The notes below the pieces were generated by a model. The model was not told where the DNA came from, ran no database searches, and worked only from the letters and a program-made list of their open reading frames with translations. Below, one piece after another: positions 14,807 to 22,275 of a DNA stretch of 43,475 nt (position 1 is the first letter of the stretch; each line of letters starts with the position of its first letter). The stretch comes from Clostridiales bacterium UBA7273. GTDB taxonomy: Bacteria; Bacillota; Clostridia; Oscillospirales; Oscillospiraceae. The stretch is taken from assembly GCA_002472405.1 (NCBI GenBank), contig DKRV01000007.1, positions 293 to 43,767 on the forward strand, given 5' to 3'. The translations under genes were made by a program, and so were the position numbers.

Positions 14807-15646
14807 TCACAGACTTGCGCTTGCACGCCGCGTCGCGTGGCAGCTTATATTCACCGCCACAGGAAGTCCGGCAACGTGGGTAGGCATTGCTTCTATGAGC
14901 ACCGCAAGCGCCGTCGTTTTTCCTCCAAAGCCCTGCGGCCCTATGCCGAGTGCGTTTATCTTATCCATAAGCTCACTCTCGAGCGCAGCATAGTATTCAT
15001 CGGGGTTCGGCTCGTCAACCGGGCGCAGCAGCGCATGCTTTGCAAGGTAGGCCGCCTTATCAAAGCTTCCGCCGATGCCGACGCCGACGATTATCGGCGG
15101 ACAGGGGTTTGCTCCGGCCTTCTCAACCGTTTCAAGCACAAAATTTTTCACACCCTCAAAGCCGTCGGCAGGCTTTAGCATTTTAAGCGCGCTCATATTC
15201 TCGCTTCCAAAGCCCTTTGGCATGACCGTTATGCGCATTTTATCGCCGCGCGTAAGCTTAACCGTCAAAAGCGCCGGGGTGTTATCGCCGGTGTTTACCC
15301 TGCGCAGAGGATCGCACACAACGCTTTTGCGCAGATATCCCTCGCCGTAGCCGCGGCGCACGCCGTTATTGACCGCTTCCTCAAAATCGCCGTCAATGTG
15401 TACGTCCTGCCCAAGCTCAACGAACACGCAGGCCATTCCGGTATCCTGGCAGACAGGCAGCGTTTTTTCGGATGCTATGCGCACATTGTCGCCAAGCAGC
15501 GAGAGGATGCGCTTTGCGCCGTCCCACGGCTCTGCCTTTTCGGCGCTTTCAATTGCGTTTATAACGTCAGGCGGAAGCCGGAGGTTTGCCTCGATGCAAA
15601 GCCGCGCGACAGTGTCTTCAATCACCTTTGAGTCTATATTTTTCAT
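14807..15646 (-). CDS. Class I fumarase/tartrate dehydratase, alpha subunit
   Basis: N-terminal, [4Fe-4S]-binding half of the oxygen-sensitive fumarase. I chose the ATG complementary to 15644-15646 because GGAGA lies 6 nt upstream; an ATG at 15658 precedes it without a ribosome site. The product is 279 residues. Probable cluster ligands are C66 in LPVCQDTG, C182 in NPCPP and C269 in NISCHATRR. GVGIGG (188-193) and GPQGFGGKTTAL are also family marks. It is the first gene of an operon with the beta subunit, malic enzyme and a polysaccharide deacetylase, behind a near-consensus promoter. Confidence 0.94.
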   Translation of the reverse strand: MKNIDSKVIEDTVARLCIEANLRLPPDVINAIESAEKAEPWDGAKRILSLLGDNVRIASEKTLPVCQDTGMACVFVELGQDVHIDGDFEEAVNNGVRRGYGEGYLRKSVVCDPLRRVNTGDNTPALLTVKLTRGDKMRITVMPKGFGSENMSALKMLKPADGFEGVKNFVLETVEKAGANPCPPIIVGVGIGGSFDKAAYLAKHALLRPVDEPNPDEYYAALESELMDKINALGIGPQGFGGKTTALAVLIEAMPTHVAGLPVAVNISCHATRRASASL

Positions 15647-15675
15647 GTCATTCTCCATGTCTTATTTTCACGGCA

Positions 15676-15704
15676 ATTATAAGCAAAAATAAAGCGAGCG
15701 TCAA
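15676..15704 (-). promoter_or_regulatory. Sigma-A promoter of the fumarase-malic enzyme operon
   Basis: Minus-strand -35 TTGACG (15699-15704), 17-bp spacer and a perfect -10 TATAAT (15676-15681). The start should be near 15669, 23 nt before the ATG. The -35 lies inside the hairpin at 15691-15718. Confidence 0.85.
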
Positions 15705-15718
15705 CCGACTCTCGCTTT
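15691..15718. terminator. Hairpin, probable terminator overlapping the fumarase promoter
   Basis: A 12-bp stem with one mismatch (15691-15702 with 15707-15718) and a 4-base loop. On the minus strand it is followed by ATTTTTGC, a fair T-run; on the plus strand by ATTTTCC. It would stop transcripts arriving from the flavodoxin-like gene while its loop side carries the -35 of the next promoter. Confidence 0.65.
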
Positions 15719-15734
15719 ATTTTCCTCTTGCGCC

Positions 15735-16017
15735 GAAAACATTTTGCCGGGCGGAGTGCTCAATTCCTCCCTGCTCCGTGCCCTCGGTGCGCGCTATTGA
15801 GTTTCGCAGATGACGCCGCGGACAGTCTGCGTCAGTCCCCCCGCATCAATTCCGAAACAGACTTTGCCAAGCATATTTGCGGTTTCTCCGGGATCGGGAA
15901 GCAGATACTCCGATGTGGGCTTCGTCGTATCACGATCCGAAGAGCGCCGCAAGCGTGTATGGCGGCTATCTCAATAATAGGTCAGGCTTGCGCCCTCCCA
16001 ATAAATGAAATACAGTA
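15735..16017. other. 280-bp stretch with no supported gene, possible gene remnant
   Basis: The stretch after the flavodoxin-like gene is GC-rich like coding DNA but holds no convincing gene. On the minus strand an open frame of about 50 codons runs to a TAG at about 15797, containing EYLLPDPGETANMLGK and TQTVRGVICET but no start with a ribosome site. On the plus strand 15901-16011 reads YGGYLNNRSGLRPPNK before a stop, which vaguely resembles the NN.SGLRPALN ending of some phage or surface domains. Only one of the two frames can be real. I also considered a structured RNA (GCAGA/TCTGC and GACGC/GCGTC complements near 15807-15834) but recognise none. Confidence 0.3.
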
Positions 16018-16521
16018 TCAGTGCTCGGCGCACCATTTGACGATATCGTCAACGCACCAGCAGGGCGGCTCGCCGACGCCGGTGGACGCCATTTTGTAAG
16101 TAGCCTTCTGCGCATCGCTGAGGTTTTCCTTGCCCTCGAAGCGAGCTGCTATATCTTTGTTCTTTATCTTCATTATAAATCTGAAGTGCGGCGGAAGCTT
16201 ATTGATATTGAATGCACCCTGGCGTGTGAACACAGGAACATCCGCGCTTACCGCGTTTTTCTTGCGGCAAACTTCCTCGCTCTTTGCGGAAACGGGGCTC
16301 ATGCCGACCTGAACAACGGCGCCGATATCGTACTTCTTAGCCGCCTTGTCGTAGCCCATGATCTTGCCTGCAAACAGCCAGCCAACGTAGATTATCTTCG
16401 TATCGGCAGGCACATACTCTTTGCCGAGAGGGAATGCCGGAATGTGCAGGCGTGCCGAGAGAAGATCCGCGTATTTTTTGCAGGAACCGGTCGTCGATTT
16501 GTAAACTATTGCGCTGAACAT
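16018..16521 (-). CDS. Flavodoxin-like domain protein
   Basis: Probable FMN-binding protein of 167 residues. The ATG complementary to 16519-16521 follows CAGGGGG; the earlier in-frame ATG at 16569 has no such site. The N-terminal IVYKSTTGSCKKYADLLSARL has the beta-strand plus phosphate-binding loop shape of flavodoxins (STTGSCKKYA), and IIYVGWLFAGKIMGYDK corresponds to the next strand and loop. The C-terminal half is basic and less typical, ending in a Cys-rich PPCWCVDDIVKWC. It is a single gene; partner enzymes are not evident. It could be an electron carrier or a small flavodoxin-type reductase subunit. Confidence 0.75.
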   Translation of the reverse strand: MFSAIVYKSTTGSCKKYADLLSARLHIPAFPLGKEYVPADTKIIYVGWLFAGKIMGYDKAAKKYDIGAVVQVGMSPVSAKSEEVCRKKNAVSADVPVFTRQGAFNINKLPPHFRFIMKIKNKDIAARFEGKENLSDAQKATYKMASTGVGEPPCWCVDDIVKWCAEH

Positions 16522-16554
16522 AAAACTATACCCCCTGTATTGTTTTTTAATTTG

Positions 16555-16582
16555 TATATAGGATAGCACAAGTGTTTGTCAA
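16555..16582 (-). promoter_or_regulatory. Promoter of the flavodoxin-like gene
   Basis: Minus-strand -35 TTGACA (16577-16582), 16-bp spacer, -10 TATATA (16555-16560). A second AAATTGACA lies about 32 bp further upstream. Confidence 0.65.
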
Positions 16583-16636
16583 TTTCAAGACTCACAAGGC
16601 CGCAAAAGTGTCAATTTGGTAAAATTTTTTCTTTTA

Positions 16637-16665
16637 GAATAAGTACGCTCACTTCGCAGATAATA
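16637..16665 (+). promoter_or_regulatory. Possible forespore (sigma-G/F-like) promoter of the coat gene pair
   Basis: GAATA (16637-16641), 17 bp, then GATAATA (16659-16665) resembles the GHATR and CATnnTA elements described for forespore sigma factors. There is no good sigma-A promoter here. Known CotF is mother-cell made in Bacillus, so the assignment is tentative. Confidence 0.3.
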
Positions 16666-16697
16666 ATAACGAACATTTTTATTTGGAGGTCCAATAA

Positions 16698-16871
16698 ATG
16701 ACACCTAAAGAATTATTGTATATTGAAGACGCGCTCGGTCACACGAAATTTCTTATGACGCAGTGCAGTCTCGCGGCAAACCAGCTGACCGATCCTCAGC
16801 TGAAACGTCAGGCTCAGCAGCTTATAAACGAAAACCAAAAGCTTTTCACGAAGTTTTTCAATCTAGTCTGA
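16698..16871 (+). CDS. Small CotF-like spore coat protein
   Basis: A 57-residue gene with a strong TTTGGAGGT site 7 nt before the ATG. The helical sequence contains YIEDALGHTKFLMTQCSLAA and ends NQKLFTKFFNLV; this pattern of a short four-helix-like CotF partner is common just before a longer CotF gene in Clostridia. It ends 12 nt before that gene, in the same direction, so the two are co-expressed. Expected place is the spore coat. The short length makes the family call weaker than for its neighbour, but the ribosome site and context make the gene itself quite certain. Confidence 0.8.
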   Translation: MTPKELLYIEDALGHTKFLMTQCSLAANQLTDPQLKRQAQQLINENQKLFTKFFNLV

Positions 16872-16883
16872 GGAGGACAAAAT

Positions 16884-17135
16884 ATGAACGATCGAGATAT
16901 AATGGAGAACCTGCTTCTAACCACTAAGGGCGTGTGTGACCTTTTCATGCACGGTGCGATAGAATCAAGCACCGACAATGTTCATCAGACCTTCTGCACC
17001 GCACTTGGCAACAGTCTGAGCATGCAGGACAGCATTTATAAAGAGATGTCAAGTCATGGCTGGTATTCCTCCGAGCAGGCCCAGCAGCAGCGTATAGATC
17101 AGGTAAAGCAGAAGTTTTCCGCACCGCAGGCATAG
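16884..17135 (+). CDS. CotF-family spore coat protein
   Basis: Eighty-three residues, preceded by AGGAGGAC. The family pattern is clear: DIMENLLLTTKGVCDLFMHG, then ESS..NVHQTF..AL..SLSMQDSIYKEM, then a GWY..EQA stretch before a charged tail. Such short CotF proteins are ferritin-like helical bundles deposited in the spore coat. It forms a two-gene unit with the preceding 57-residue gene and is closed by a hairpin. With the spoIIA operon elsewhere in the window it supports a sporulating host. Confidence 0.9.
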   Translation: MNDRDIMENLLLTTKGVCDLFMHGAIESSTDNVHQTFCTALGNSLSMQDSIYKEMSSHGWYSSEQAQQQRIDQVKQKFSAPQA

Positions 17136-17140
17136 GCTGA

Positions 17141-17163
17141 CCGCAGGCATTTGCCTGCGGTTT
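17141..17163 (+). terminator. Terminator of the coat gene pair
   Basis: CCGCAGGCA and TGCCTGCGG form a 9-bp stem with a 2-base centre, followed by only three T, so it is a modest terminator. It starts 5 bp after the coat gene stop. Confidence 0.65.
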
Positions 17164-17179
17164 ACATAACATTGTCGTA

Positions 17180-18025
17180 TCACTGTTTTTTGATCCTGCC
17201 GGGGCTTACGCGAAACGTCTTGGTGAAGGCTCTGTGGAACGCCGAGTAATCAACAAAGCCGCATTCGGCAGCGGCCGCCGAGGCGCTCATCCCCTCGCGG
17301 ATGAGCCGCGCAGCCAGCACAAGTCGCTTTTGCCGTATGTAATTGTGCACCGTGCAGCCTGTCTGAGCCTTGAAAAGGCGCATGAAGTGATAACGGCTCA
17401 AATAGCACAGCGCCGCCATATCGTCAATATTAAGCTCGTTTGTAAGGTTTTCGTTTATATAAGACAGCGCCGGGGCGATCTTGCCGCCGGAGTCGGCCAC
17501 AGTGTCGGCATGGCTTTTGTCGCTTAGCATGATGCGGTTTGCCAGAACAAGAAGCTGCACGAGCATCGTGCCGCGCAGAAGCTGCGCGCCGAAAAGCTCA
17601 TCGTTCTGAGTATCCTCAAGCCGCTTGAGTGCATCCTTCAGCATGCCGACGCTTCCTTCATCCGGGCGCATGAGGCAATAGCCGCGCTTTTCGGCCGAGG
17701 CAAAGCAGTCCATCAGTCCTGCGTTCGGCGCAAATCGCTCAACATAAGCGGAATCAAGGTATATGATTATCCTCTCATACGGAACGGAAAGGTCAATTGC
17801 CGCCTTGTGTATCATATGATGGCGCACGAGTAGGATATCCCACGGTTCGAGCTTGTAGGTCGTGCCCTCAACGGTGTAATCAACCTTGCCGGATATTAAA
17901 ATGACGAGCTTATCAAACTCATGGAAATGGAAGTCCTTTTCCTGGCCGGAGCTGTCCTTGAGGTGGAAAAGCCTGAAATCCTCGTTTAAATAGCCGTCAT
18001 TGCTGTATTTATACCGTTCTGTCAT
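17180..18025 (-). CDS. AraC-family transcriptional regulator with cupin-type sensor domain
   Basis: Regulator of 281 residues. The ATG complementary to 18023-18025 follows GGGAG; an in-frame extension to 18115 would run across the promoter. The N-terminal cupin domain holds FHFHEFDKLVILISGKVDY-like and PWDILLVRHHMIHKA segments (about residues 25-85). The C-terminal double helix-turn-helix (about 180-278) has LNIDDMAALCYLSRYHFMRLFK and the closing FRVSPGR. It is divergent from a DAACS symporter; a 21-bp-spaced direct repeat lies in the shared region, so it probably controls the symporter in response to its substrate. Confidence 0.92.
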   Translation of the reverse strand: MTERYKYSNDGYLNEDFRLFHLKDSSGQEKDFHFHEFDKLVILISGKVDYTVEGTTYKLEPWDILLVRHHMIHKAAIDLSVPYERIIIYLDSAYVERFAPNAGLMDCFASAEKRGYCLMRPDEGSVGMLKDALKRLEDTQNDELFGAQLLRGTMLVQLLVLANRIMLSDKSHADTVADSGGKIAPALSYINENLTNELNIDDMAALCYLSRYHFMRLFKAQTGCTVHNYIRQKRLVLAARLIREGMSASAAAAECGFVDYSAFHRAFTKTFRVSPGRIKKQ

Positions 18026-18055
18026 CACAATGCTCCCAAAATGTTTTCGCCAAAA

Positions 18056-18084
18056 ATTATATAGCACTATTTGCAATGTTTCAA
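18056..18084 (-). promoter_or_regulatory. Sigma-A promoter of the AraC gene
   Basis: Minus-strand -35 TTGAAA (18079-18084), 17-bp spacer, perfect -10 TATAAT (18056-18061). Transcription should start near 18049. Confidence 0.85.
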
Positions 18085-18099
18085 GCACTATCGTCAATT
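18063..18099. promoter_or_regulatory. Direct repeat with 21-bp period, probable AraC operator
   Basis: AGCACTAT occurs at 18063-18070 and 18084-18091, and the match continues so that about 14 of 18 bases agree. Two direct half-sites 21 bp apart are the known arrangement for AraC-type proteins. The first half overlaps the regulator's own promoter; the second ends just before the -35 of the symporter gene. Confidence 0.6.
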
Positions 18100-18126
18100 T
18101 ACTTTGCAAATACATGCGAATATAAT
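18098..18126 (+). promoter_or_regulatory. Promoter of the symporter gene
   Basis: Perfect -10 TATAAT (18121-18126) with a weak -35 TTTACT (18098-18103) at 17 bp. The weak -35 next to the repeat fits an activated promoter. Confidence 0.7.
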
Positions 18127-18157
18127 TTTCACAGAAAAACTTTTAAGGAGTGCAATC

Positions 18158-19453
18158 ATGGCAAAGAAGAAATCATTCTTTAAAACTTACGGATTTATAA
18201 TATTCATGCTCGCCGGTATCGTCGGCGGCTGTATCGTCGGTGCGCTCAACCCCGTCGTCAAGGACGCATCGGGCGAGATCATCGACAAGGGCGCGACCGT
18301 TCTCGAACCTATCGGCACGGTTTTCATAAACCTCATGTTCTGCGTCGTCGTCCCCATGGTGTTTTGTTCGATAGCATCGGCTATCGCAAACATGTCCAGC
18401 GCAAAGCGCGCAGGCAAGGTCATGGGTCTGACTGTCGGCACATTCTTCGTCACCGCTGCAATTGCGGCCGTTATCATGTACGTCATCGTACGTCTGTGCC
18501 CCGTTGTCACCGGCGACTATACCATAGTCGAGGGTGAAGTCAGCTCAACGCTGAGCGTGACAGACATGATAATAAACTTCTTCACCAAGCCCGACTTCGG
18601 CGAGCTGTGGAGCCGCAAAGCAATTCTTCCGCTTATCATCGCCGCTGTTTTCTTCGGCTTCGGCATCCAGATGACCGGCGGCAAGGACAGCATGGTCGCA
18701 AGGTTTTTGGATAACCTCACGGCCGTTCTCATGAACGTCGTAAAGATCATTACCTATTATGCTCCCATCGGCTTCTTCGGCTTCTTTGCATATCTCGTTG
18801 CCACCTACGGTCCCGACCTCATCGGCGACTACAGCCGCACGCTTATCATCTACTACGTTCTGTGCTTTGCCTACATGTTCGTATTCTTCCCGATCTACGC
18901 GCGCTTCGGCGGCGGCAAGGGCGGCGCAAAGGTCATGTGGAAGCATCTGTTCCGCCCGGCGGCAGTGTCCTTCGGCACCTGTTCGTCTGTAGCAACCATC
19001 CCCACCAACCTTGAGGTCGCCGAAGAGACCGGCATCTCGAAGGAGGTTTCTAACATCGTCGTTCCGCTCGGTGCAACGATGCACATGGACGGCTCGGCAA
19101 TGAGCGCGATCATAAAGGTTGCATTCCTGTTCGGCATATTCGGCATGGACTTCGGCACAGGTCAGGCGATACTGGCAATTATCGTTGCGGTTTTCTCCTC
19201 CGTTGCAATGAGCGGTATCCCCGGCGGCGGCGGTACGGGCGAGCTTGTTCTATGCACGCTGTTCTTCCCCGATCAGCTTGCGGTCGCCTTCCCTATCGCG
19301 CTTGCTATCGGCAACCTCGTCGATCCTCCTGCAACCATGGTAAACGCAGCCGGCGACTATGTTGTTTCCTTCATCGTTGAGCGCTTTGTCAACGGCAAGG
19401 ATTGGCTCCAGAAGAAGCTTGCAAAAGACGGCGAAAAGAAAATCGAGGCATAA
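18158..19453 (+). CDS. DAACS-family dicarboxylate/amino-acid:cation symporter
   Basis: Glutamate/aspartate/C4-dicarboxylate importer of 431 residues with AAGGAGTG before the ATG. Family marks are all present: the serine-rich hairpin SFGTCSSVATIPTNLE (first re-entrant loop), GATMHMDGSA in place of the NMDGT signature, the GIPGGGG tip of the second re-entrant loop, and NLVDPPATMVNAAGD where substrate and cations bind. MHMDGSA instead of NMDGT is a conservative variant seen in many Firmicutes. The substrate could be glutamate, aspartate, malate/fumarate or serine; the nearby fumarase-malic enzyme operon makes a C4-dicarboxylate plausible but is not proof. It is divergent from an AraC regulator. 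Confidence 0.93.
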   Translation: MAKKKSFFKTYGFIIFMLAGIVGGCIVGALNPVVKDASGEIIDKGATVLEPIGTVFINLMFCVVVPMVFCSIASAIANMSSAKRAGKVMGLTVGTFFVTAAIAAVIMYVIVRLCPVVTGDYTIVEGEVSSTLSVTDMIINFFTKPDFGELWSRKAILPLIIAAVFFGFGIQMTGGKDSMVARFLDNLTAVLMNVVKIITYYAPIGFFGFFAYLVATYGPDLIGDYSRTLIIYYVLCFAYMFVFFPIYARFGGGKGGAKVMWKHLFRPAAVSFGTCSSVATIPTNLEVAEETGISKEVSNIVVPLGATMHMDGSAMSAIIKVAFLFGIFGMDFGTGQAILAIIVAVFSSVAMSGIPGGGGTGELVLCTLFFPDQLAVAFPIALAIGNLVDPPATMVNAAGDYVVSFIVERFVNGKDWLQKKLAKDGEKKIEA

Positions 19454-19471
19454 CGCATCTCTCTGAATACC

Positions 19472-19502
19472 AAAAGCCACGCAGAATTTCTGCGTGGCTT
19501 TT
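19472..19502. terminator. Bidirectional terminator
   Basis: A perfect 15-bp stem with a single-base centre, AAAA on one side and TTTT on the other. It lies between the convergent symporter and amidase genes and can end both. Confidence 0.92.
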
Positions 19503-19507
19503 CCGTA

Positions 19508-20110
19508 TCACATTGCCGAATCAACGTCGGCTTTGAACTGCTCCCATGCGTCCTCATGGCGGACAAAGTACAAAGGACACTCCTTTCCGCAGGTATCATA
19601 ATGACGAATCACATGGTCTGCGGACAATCCGTATGTATCGCACAGCCACGCCGTCAGTCTGACAAGCGACCGATATGTTGAATCGTTAAATTTACCGCTC
19701 TCGTCCGGGTGGCAGACCTCTATGGATATCGTATCGCGGTTGCGCTCGCTCGTTGCCGATGATTTCTCGTCGAGCGGGACGCACTGTATCACCTCGCCGT
19801 CGAGCCCTATGACAAAATGCGAGCTGACCTCGCTGTCGGGGTTATTGAAATAGTTTCGGTTCTGCTGCGCGGTAGTGCCGGGATTTCCGACATAGTGGAC
19901 AACGATGTCGTTTATCTCTTCAAGCTTCACGCCGCGGCGCGAGGCTCCGTCAATATCAATGAGCTGAACATCCACCCAATCCGGCACAGGTTCATCGCGC
20001 ACGGTGTTTTTTCGCTCGAACAGGCCTAGCTTCATTGCCGCCGCAGCAATTGCGGCAAGAACGACTAAGACGGCAAGCGCCGTCAGCGCGCGGCTCTTTC
20101 TTTTCTTCAT
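19508..20110 (-). CDS. N-acetylmuramoyl-L-alanine amidase (Amidase_2 type), membrane-anchored
   Basis: Zinc amidase of 200 residues that cuts the bond between MurNAc and the stem peptide. Residues 8-27 form an N-terminal membrane anchor. Zinc ligands match the T7-lysozyme pattern: H72 in VVHYVGNPG, H170 in IRHYD and C178 in KECP, eight residues apart as in T7. IEVCHPDE (130-137) supplies the acidic catalytic region. The ATG overlaps the stop of the upstream gene as ATGA and GGAGGA precedes it. It is the last gene of a regulator-kinase-unknown-amidase operon, so its level is probably set by that two-component system. Confidence 0.93.
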   Translation of the reverse strand: MKKRKSRALTALAVLVVLAAIAAAAMKLGLFERKNTVRDEPVPDWVDVQLIDIDGASRRGVKLEEINDIVVHYVGNPGTTAQQNRNYFNNPDSEVSSHFVIGLDGEVIQCVPLDEKSSATSERNRDTISIEVCHPDESGKFNDSTYRSLVRLTAWLCDTYGLSADHVIRHYDTCGKECPLYFVRHEDAWEQFKADVDSAM

Positions 20111-20895
20111 AATATTCCTCCGTCGTTGAATGTGTACGCCATGCTGTTTACGCGCAGCGTAAGCGAGTTGACCGCATTCTGCTCAGCCTCGGAGTTTTCT
20201 GCAAACGCCGTAGTATCCAATCCTCCGGGAAACATCAGATCTATGCCGAATTCGTTGAAGTTTGACTCGTTGTCATTTGTGTTCTCCCAAATTTCGAGTA
20301 CTTCGGCACCGTACATTTGCGCAAATTGACTCACGATGTCCGACAACTTGTTCACATCGATCTCCGTTTTTGTACCTGTCTCCCAGCCCATGCGGTCGCG
20401 GTCAATATACAGAAGCGACAGCAGCGCTCCGGTTTCGTCGTCAATGAGAAGGTTCATGTCCCCTGTCTTGTCGCTCACGCAGACATTCCATGCAATAAGC
20501 GACGGAGCACGGCTGTTGGTTTCTGACATCATAAGCTGCGGCTTCTGATATTCAATATAATACTCGCCGTCAGCCATTGCTTCGATGCAATTGATATCAT
20601 ATTTATCCAGAATTTCGATATATTCTATCGCCTTTTCGCCGACCTGCTCCGTTGTCATGTACTTTCCTTCCGAAAGCTCCGTAACGCTGAGCCGCTGAGT
20701 GCTCATGAGCCAATACTTCTGCGCAAGGCTCACGCTGCCGCGAGTGTTCAGCTCCAGCGTTGCGTCCGAGTCGGGAATACTCTCGCTTTTATTCAAAATC
20801 ACCCTGTCCTGAACGGCCGATGCACCGAGCGGAATCCCCAGCCCTATGCACACGGCAAGCAATACAAGCGCCGCCACGGCTGTGTTTTTTCTCAT
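20107..20895 (-). CDS. Membrane-anchored extracytoplasmic protein, family not recognised
   Basis: A 262-residue protein starting at the ATG complementary to 20893-20895, with GGAGGTG upstream and an ATGA overlap with the kinase stop. Residues 5-28 form a signal or anchor helix; the remainder is hydrophilic and acidic. A central segment, IAWNVCVSDKTGDMNLLIDDETGALLSL, has the xDxxTG.LL form of PepSY-type and YycI-like folds, but I would not assign a family. It sits between a sensor kinase and an amidase with coupled translation on both sides. A role in sensing or in modulating the kinase, as YycH/YycI do for WalK, is a reasonable guess only. Confidence 0.8.
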   Translation of the reverse strand: MRKNTAVAALVLLAVCIGLGIPLGASAVQDRVILNKSESIPDSDATLELNTRGSVSLAQKYWLMSTQRLSVTELSEGKYMTTEQVGEKAIEYIEILDKYDINCIEAMADGEYYIEYQKPQLMMSETNSRAPSLIAWNVCVSDKTGDMNLLIDDETGALLSLLYIDRDRMGWETGTKTEIDVNKLSDIVSQFAQMYGAEVLEIWENTNDNESNFNEFGIDLMFPGGLDTTAFAENSEAEQNAVNSLTLRVNSMAYTFNDGGIL

Positions 20896-22274
20896 TTGGC
20901 ACCTCCGTTCAAGTGCACCGTCACGCATGTTCCGGTTTCTCTGCTGCTTTCAAACTCAATACTTCCGTTGTGAAGCCGGGCAATATCGCTGCAAAGCGCA
21001 AGCCCCAGCCCCGCTCCGCCCTGAGCACGCGAGCGCGACTTATCGACCCTGTAAAATGCCTCGGTCAGGTGCGCTATGGCTTCGGGCGGTATGCCCGGGC
21101 CGTTATCGCGCACACGAATAGTGCAGCCCGTGTCCGTCAGCTGCGATGATATGCGGATAAGTCCGCCGTGGCCGAGCGCCTTACGGGCGTTATCGATGAG
21201 ATTTATCAGCAGCGATTTAACAAGCTCCGGCTCAAGCAGGCACTCACCCTCGTCGCCGCTGCACTCGATGCCGATATCGTCCTTTGTGTACACCGGGCGC
21301 AGATGGTCTGCCGTCTGCTCAATGAGCTGCGCAGGGCAAACTTTTTTAAGCTCAAGCTTTGTGTTTCTTGCGACTATAATATCCAGCAGCTTCAGCGACA
21401 GGCTCTCGAGCCGCTTGCCCTCGGAGAAAATGTAGTTCACGGCAGCCGACTGCTCCTCGGGACTGAGTGTCTGCGTGCGCATAAGGTCTGCGTATCCGAT
21501 TATCGAGGTCATGGGCGTTTTCATCTCGTGTGCAAAGCTGCCCATAAACTCCTCCTGGCGGCGCATTGCGTCCTGAAGCTGTTCGACATTCTCCTCAAGC
21601 TTCTGTGCCATAGCGTCAAAGCTTTCCGACAGCTGGCCGATCTCGTCGCCGGTGCGGATATCGGCTCTGTACGACAGCTCGCCCTCGGCGAGCTTTTTTG
21701 TTGCCTTTGTGAGCTTATCCAGCGGCTTTGTCAGCCACAGCGAAATGAAATACGACAGCACGGCGCACACGGCAATGGTCACCGCAAACACAGCGGCATA
21801 CGTTTTAAACTGCCCGTCGCGCATAGCAAAAACTGATGAAATGTCGTAAAAGGCGATGAACGCAAGCGTGTCAGCCTCGGTGCCGACGGTGCCGCTGAGC
21901 TTATAATAGCGCGCGCCGTCCGGCGCCGTTTCGATCGCGATGCCGCTTTCGGTATAGTCCGACGAAAGCTCGGTGTTTCCCGACGTGTATTCAAGCACGC
22001 CGCCCGAGAGAAGCCTTATCGCCGAAAAATTTGTTATGCCCATACCGTCCATCTGCTTTAAAACTCCGGCAATATCCGAGGTGTTGGGCAGCGTATTTAT
22101 GCTGTTTACCATCTCGATCGTGCGCACAAGAAAGCGATACGAGTCCTCGGCAGTCTGCTTTTCCTGCGCAAGAGCCGAGCTGAACGAGCCCCATATCATG
22201 AAGCTTCCGCCGATGCCGAAGGCAAGCGACAGCAGCCATATCATGCACAGCATGATCTTGAGCCGAAATTTCAT
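20892..22274 (-). CDS. Membrane sensor histidine kinase of the amidase operon
   Basis: Kinase of 460 residues; GGAGG lies 6 nt before the ATG, inside the regulator gene's last codons. Two membrane segments (about 7-28 and 158-180) bracket an external domain of about 125 residues. HAMP follows (about 182-235), then H249 in the H-box FAHEMKTPMTS. The ATPase has LINLIDNARKA (N-box), VRDNGPGIP (G1) and GGAGLGL (G2). The gene follows the regulator by 1 nt and overlaps the next gene. Close linkage to a wall amidase suggests it reads an envelope signal. Confidence 0.94.
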   Translation of the reverse strand: MKFRLKIMLCMIWLLSLAFGIGGSFMIWGSFSSALAQEKQTAEDSYRFLVRTIEMVNSINTLPNTSDIAGVLKQMDGMGITNFSAIRLLSGGVLEYTSGNTELSSDYTESGIAIETAPDGARYYKLSGTVGTEADTLAFIAFYDISSVFAMRDGQFKTYAAVFAVTIAVCAVLSYFISLWLTKPLDKLTKATKKLAEGELSYRADIRTGDEIGQLSESFDAMAQKLEENVEQLQDAMRRQEEFMGSFAHEMKTPMTSIIGYADLMRTQTLSPEEQSAAVNYIFSEGKRLESLSLKLLDIIVARNTKLELKKVCPAQLIEQTADHLRPVYTKDDIGIECSGDEGECLLEPELVKSLLINLIDNARKALGHGGLIRISSQLTDTGCTIRVRDNGPGIPPEAIAHLTEAFYRVDKSRSRAQGGAGLGLALCSDIARLHNGSIEFESSRETGTCVTVHLNGGAK

Positions 22275-22275
22275 T

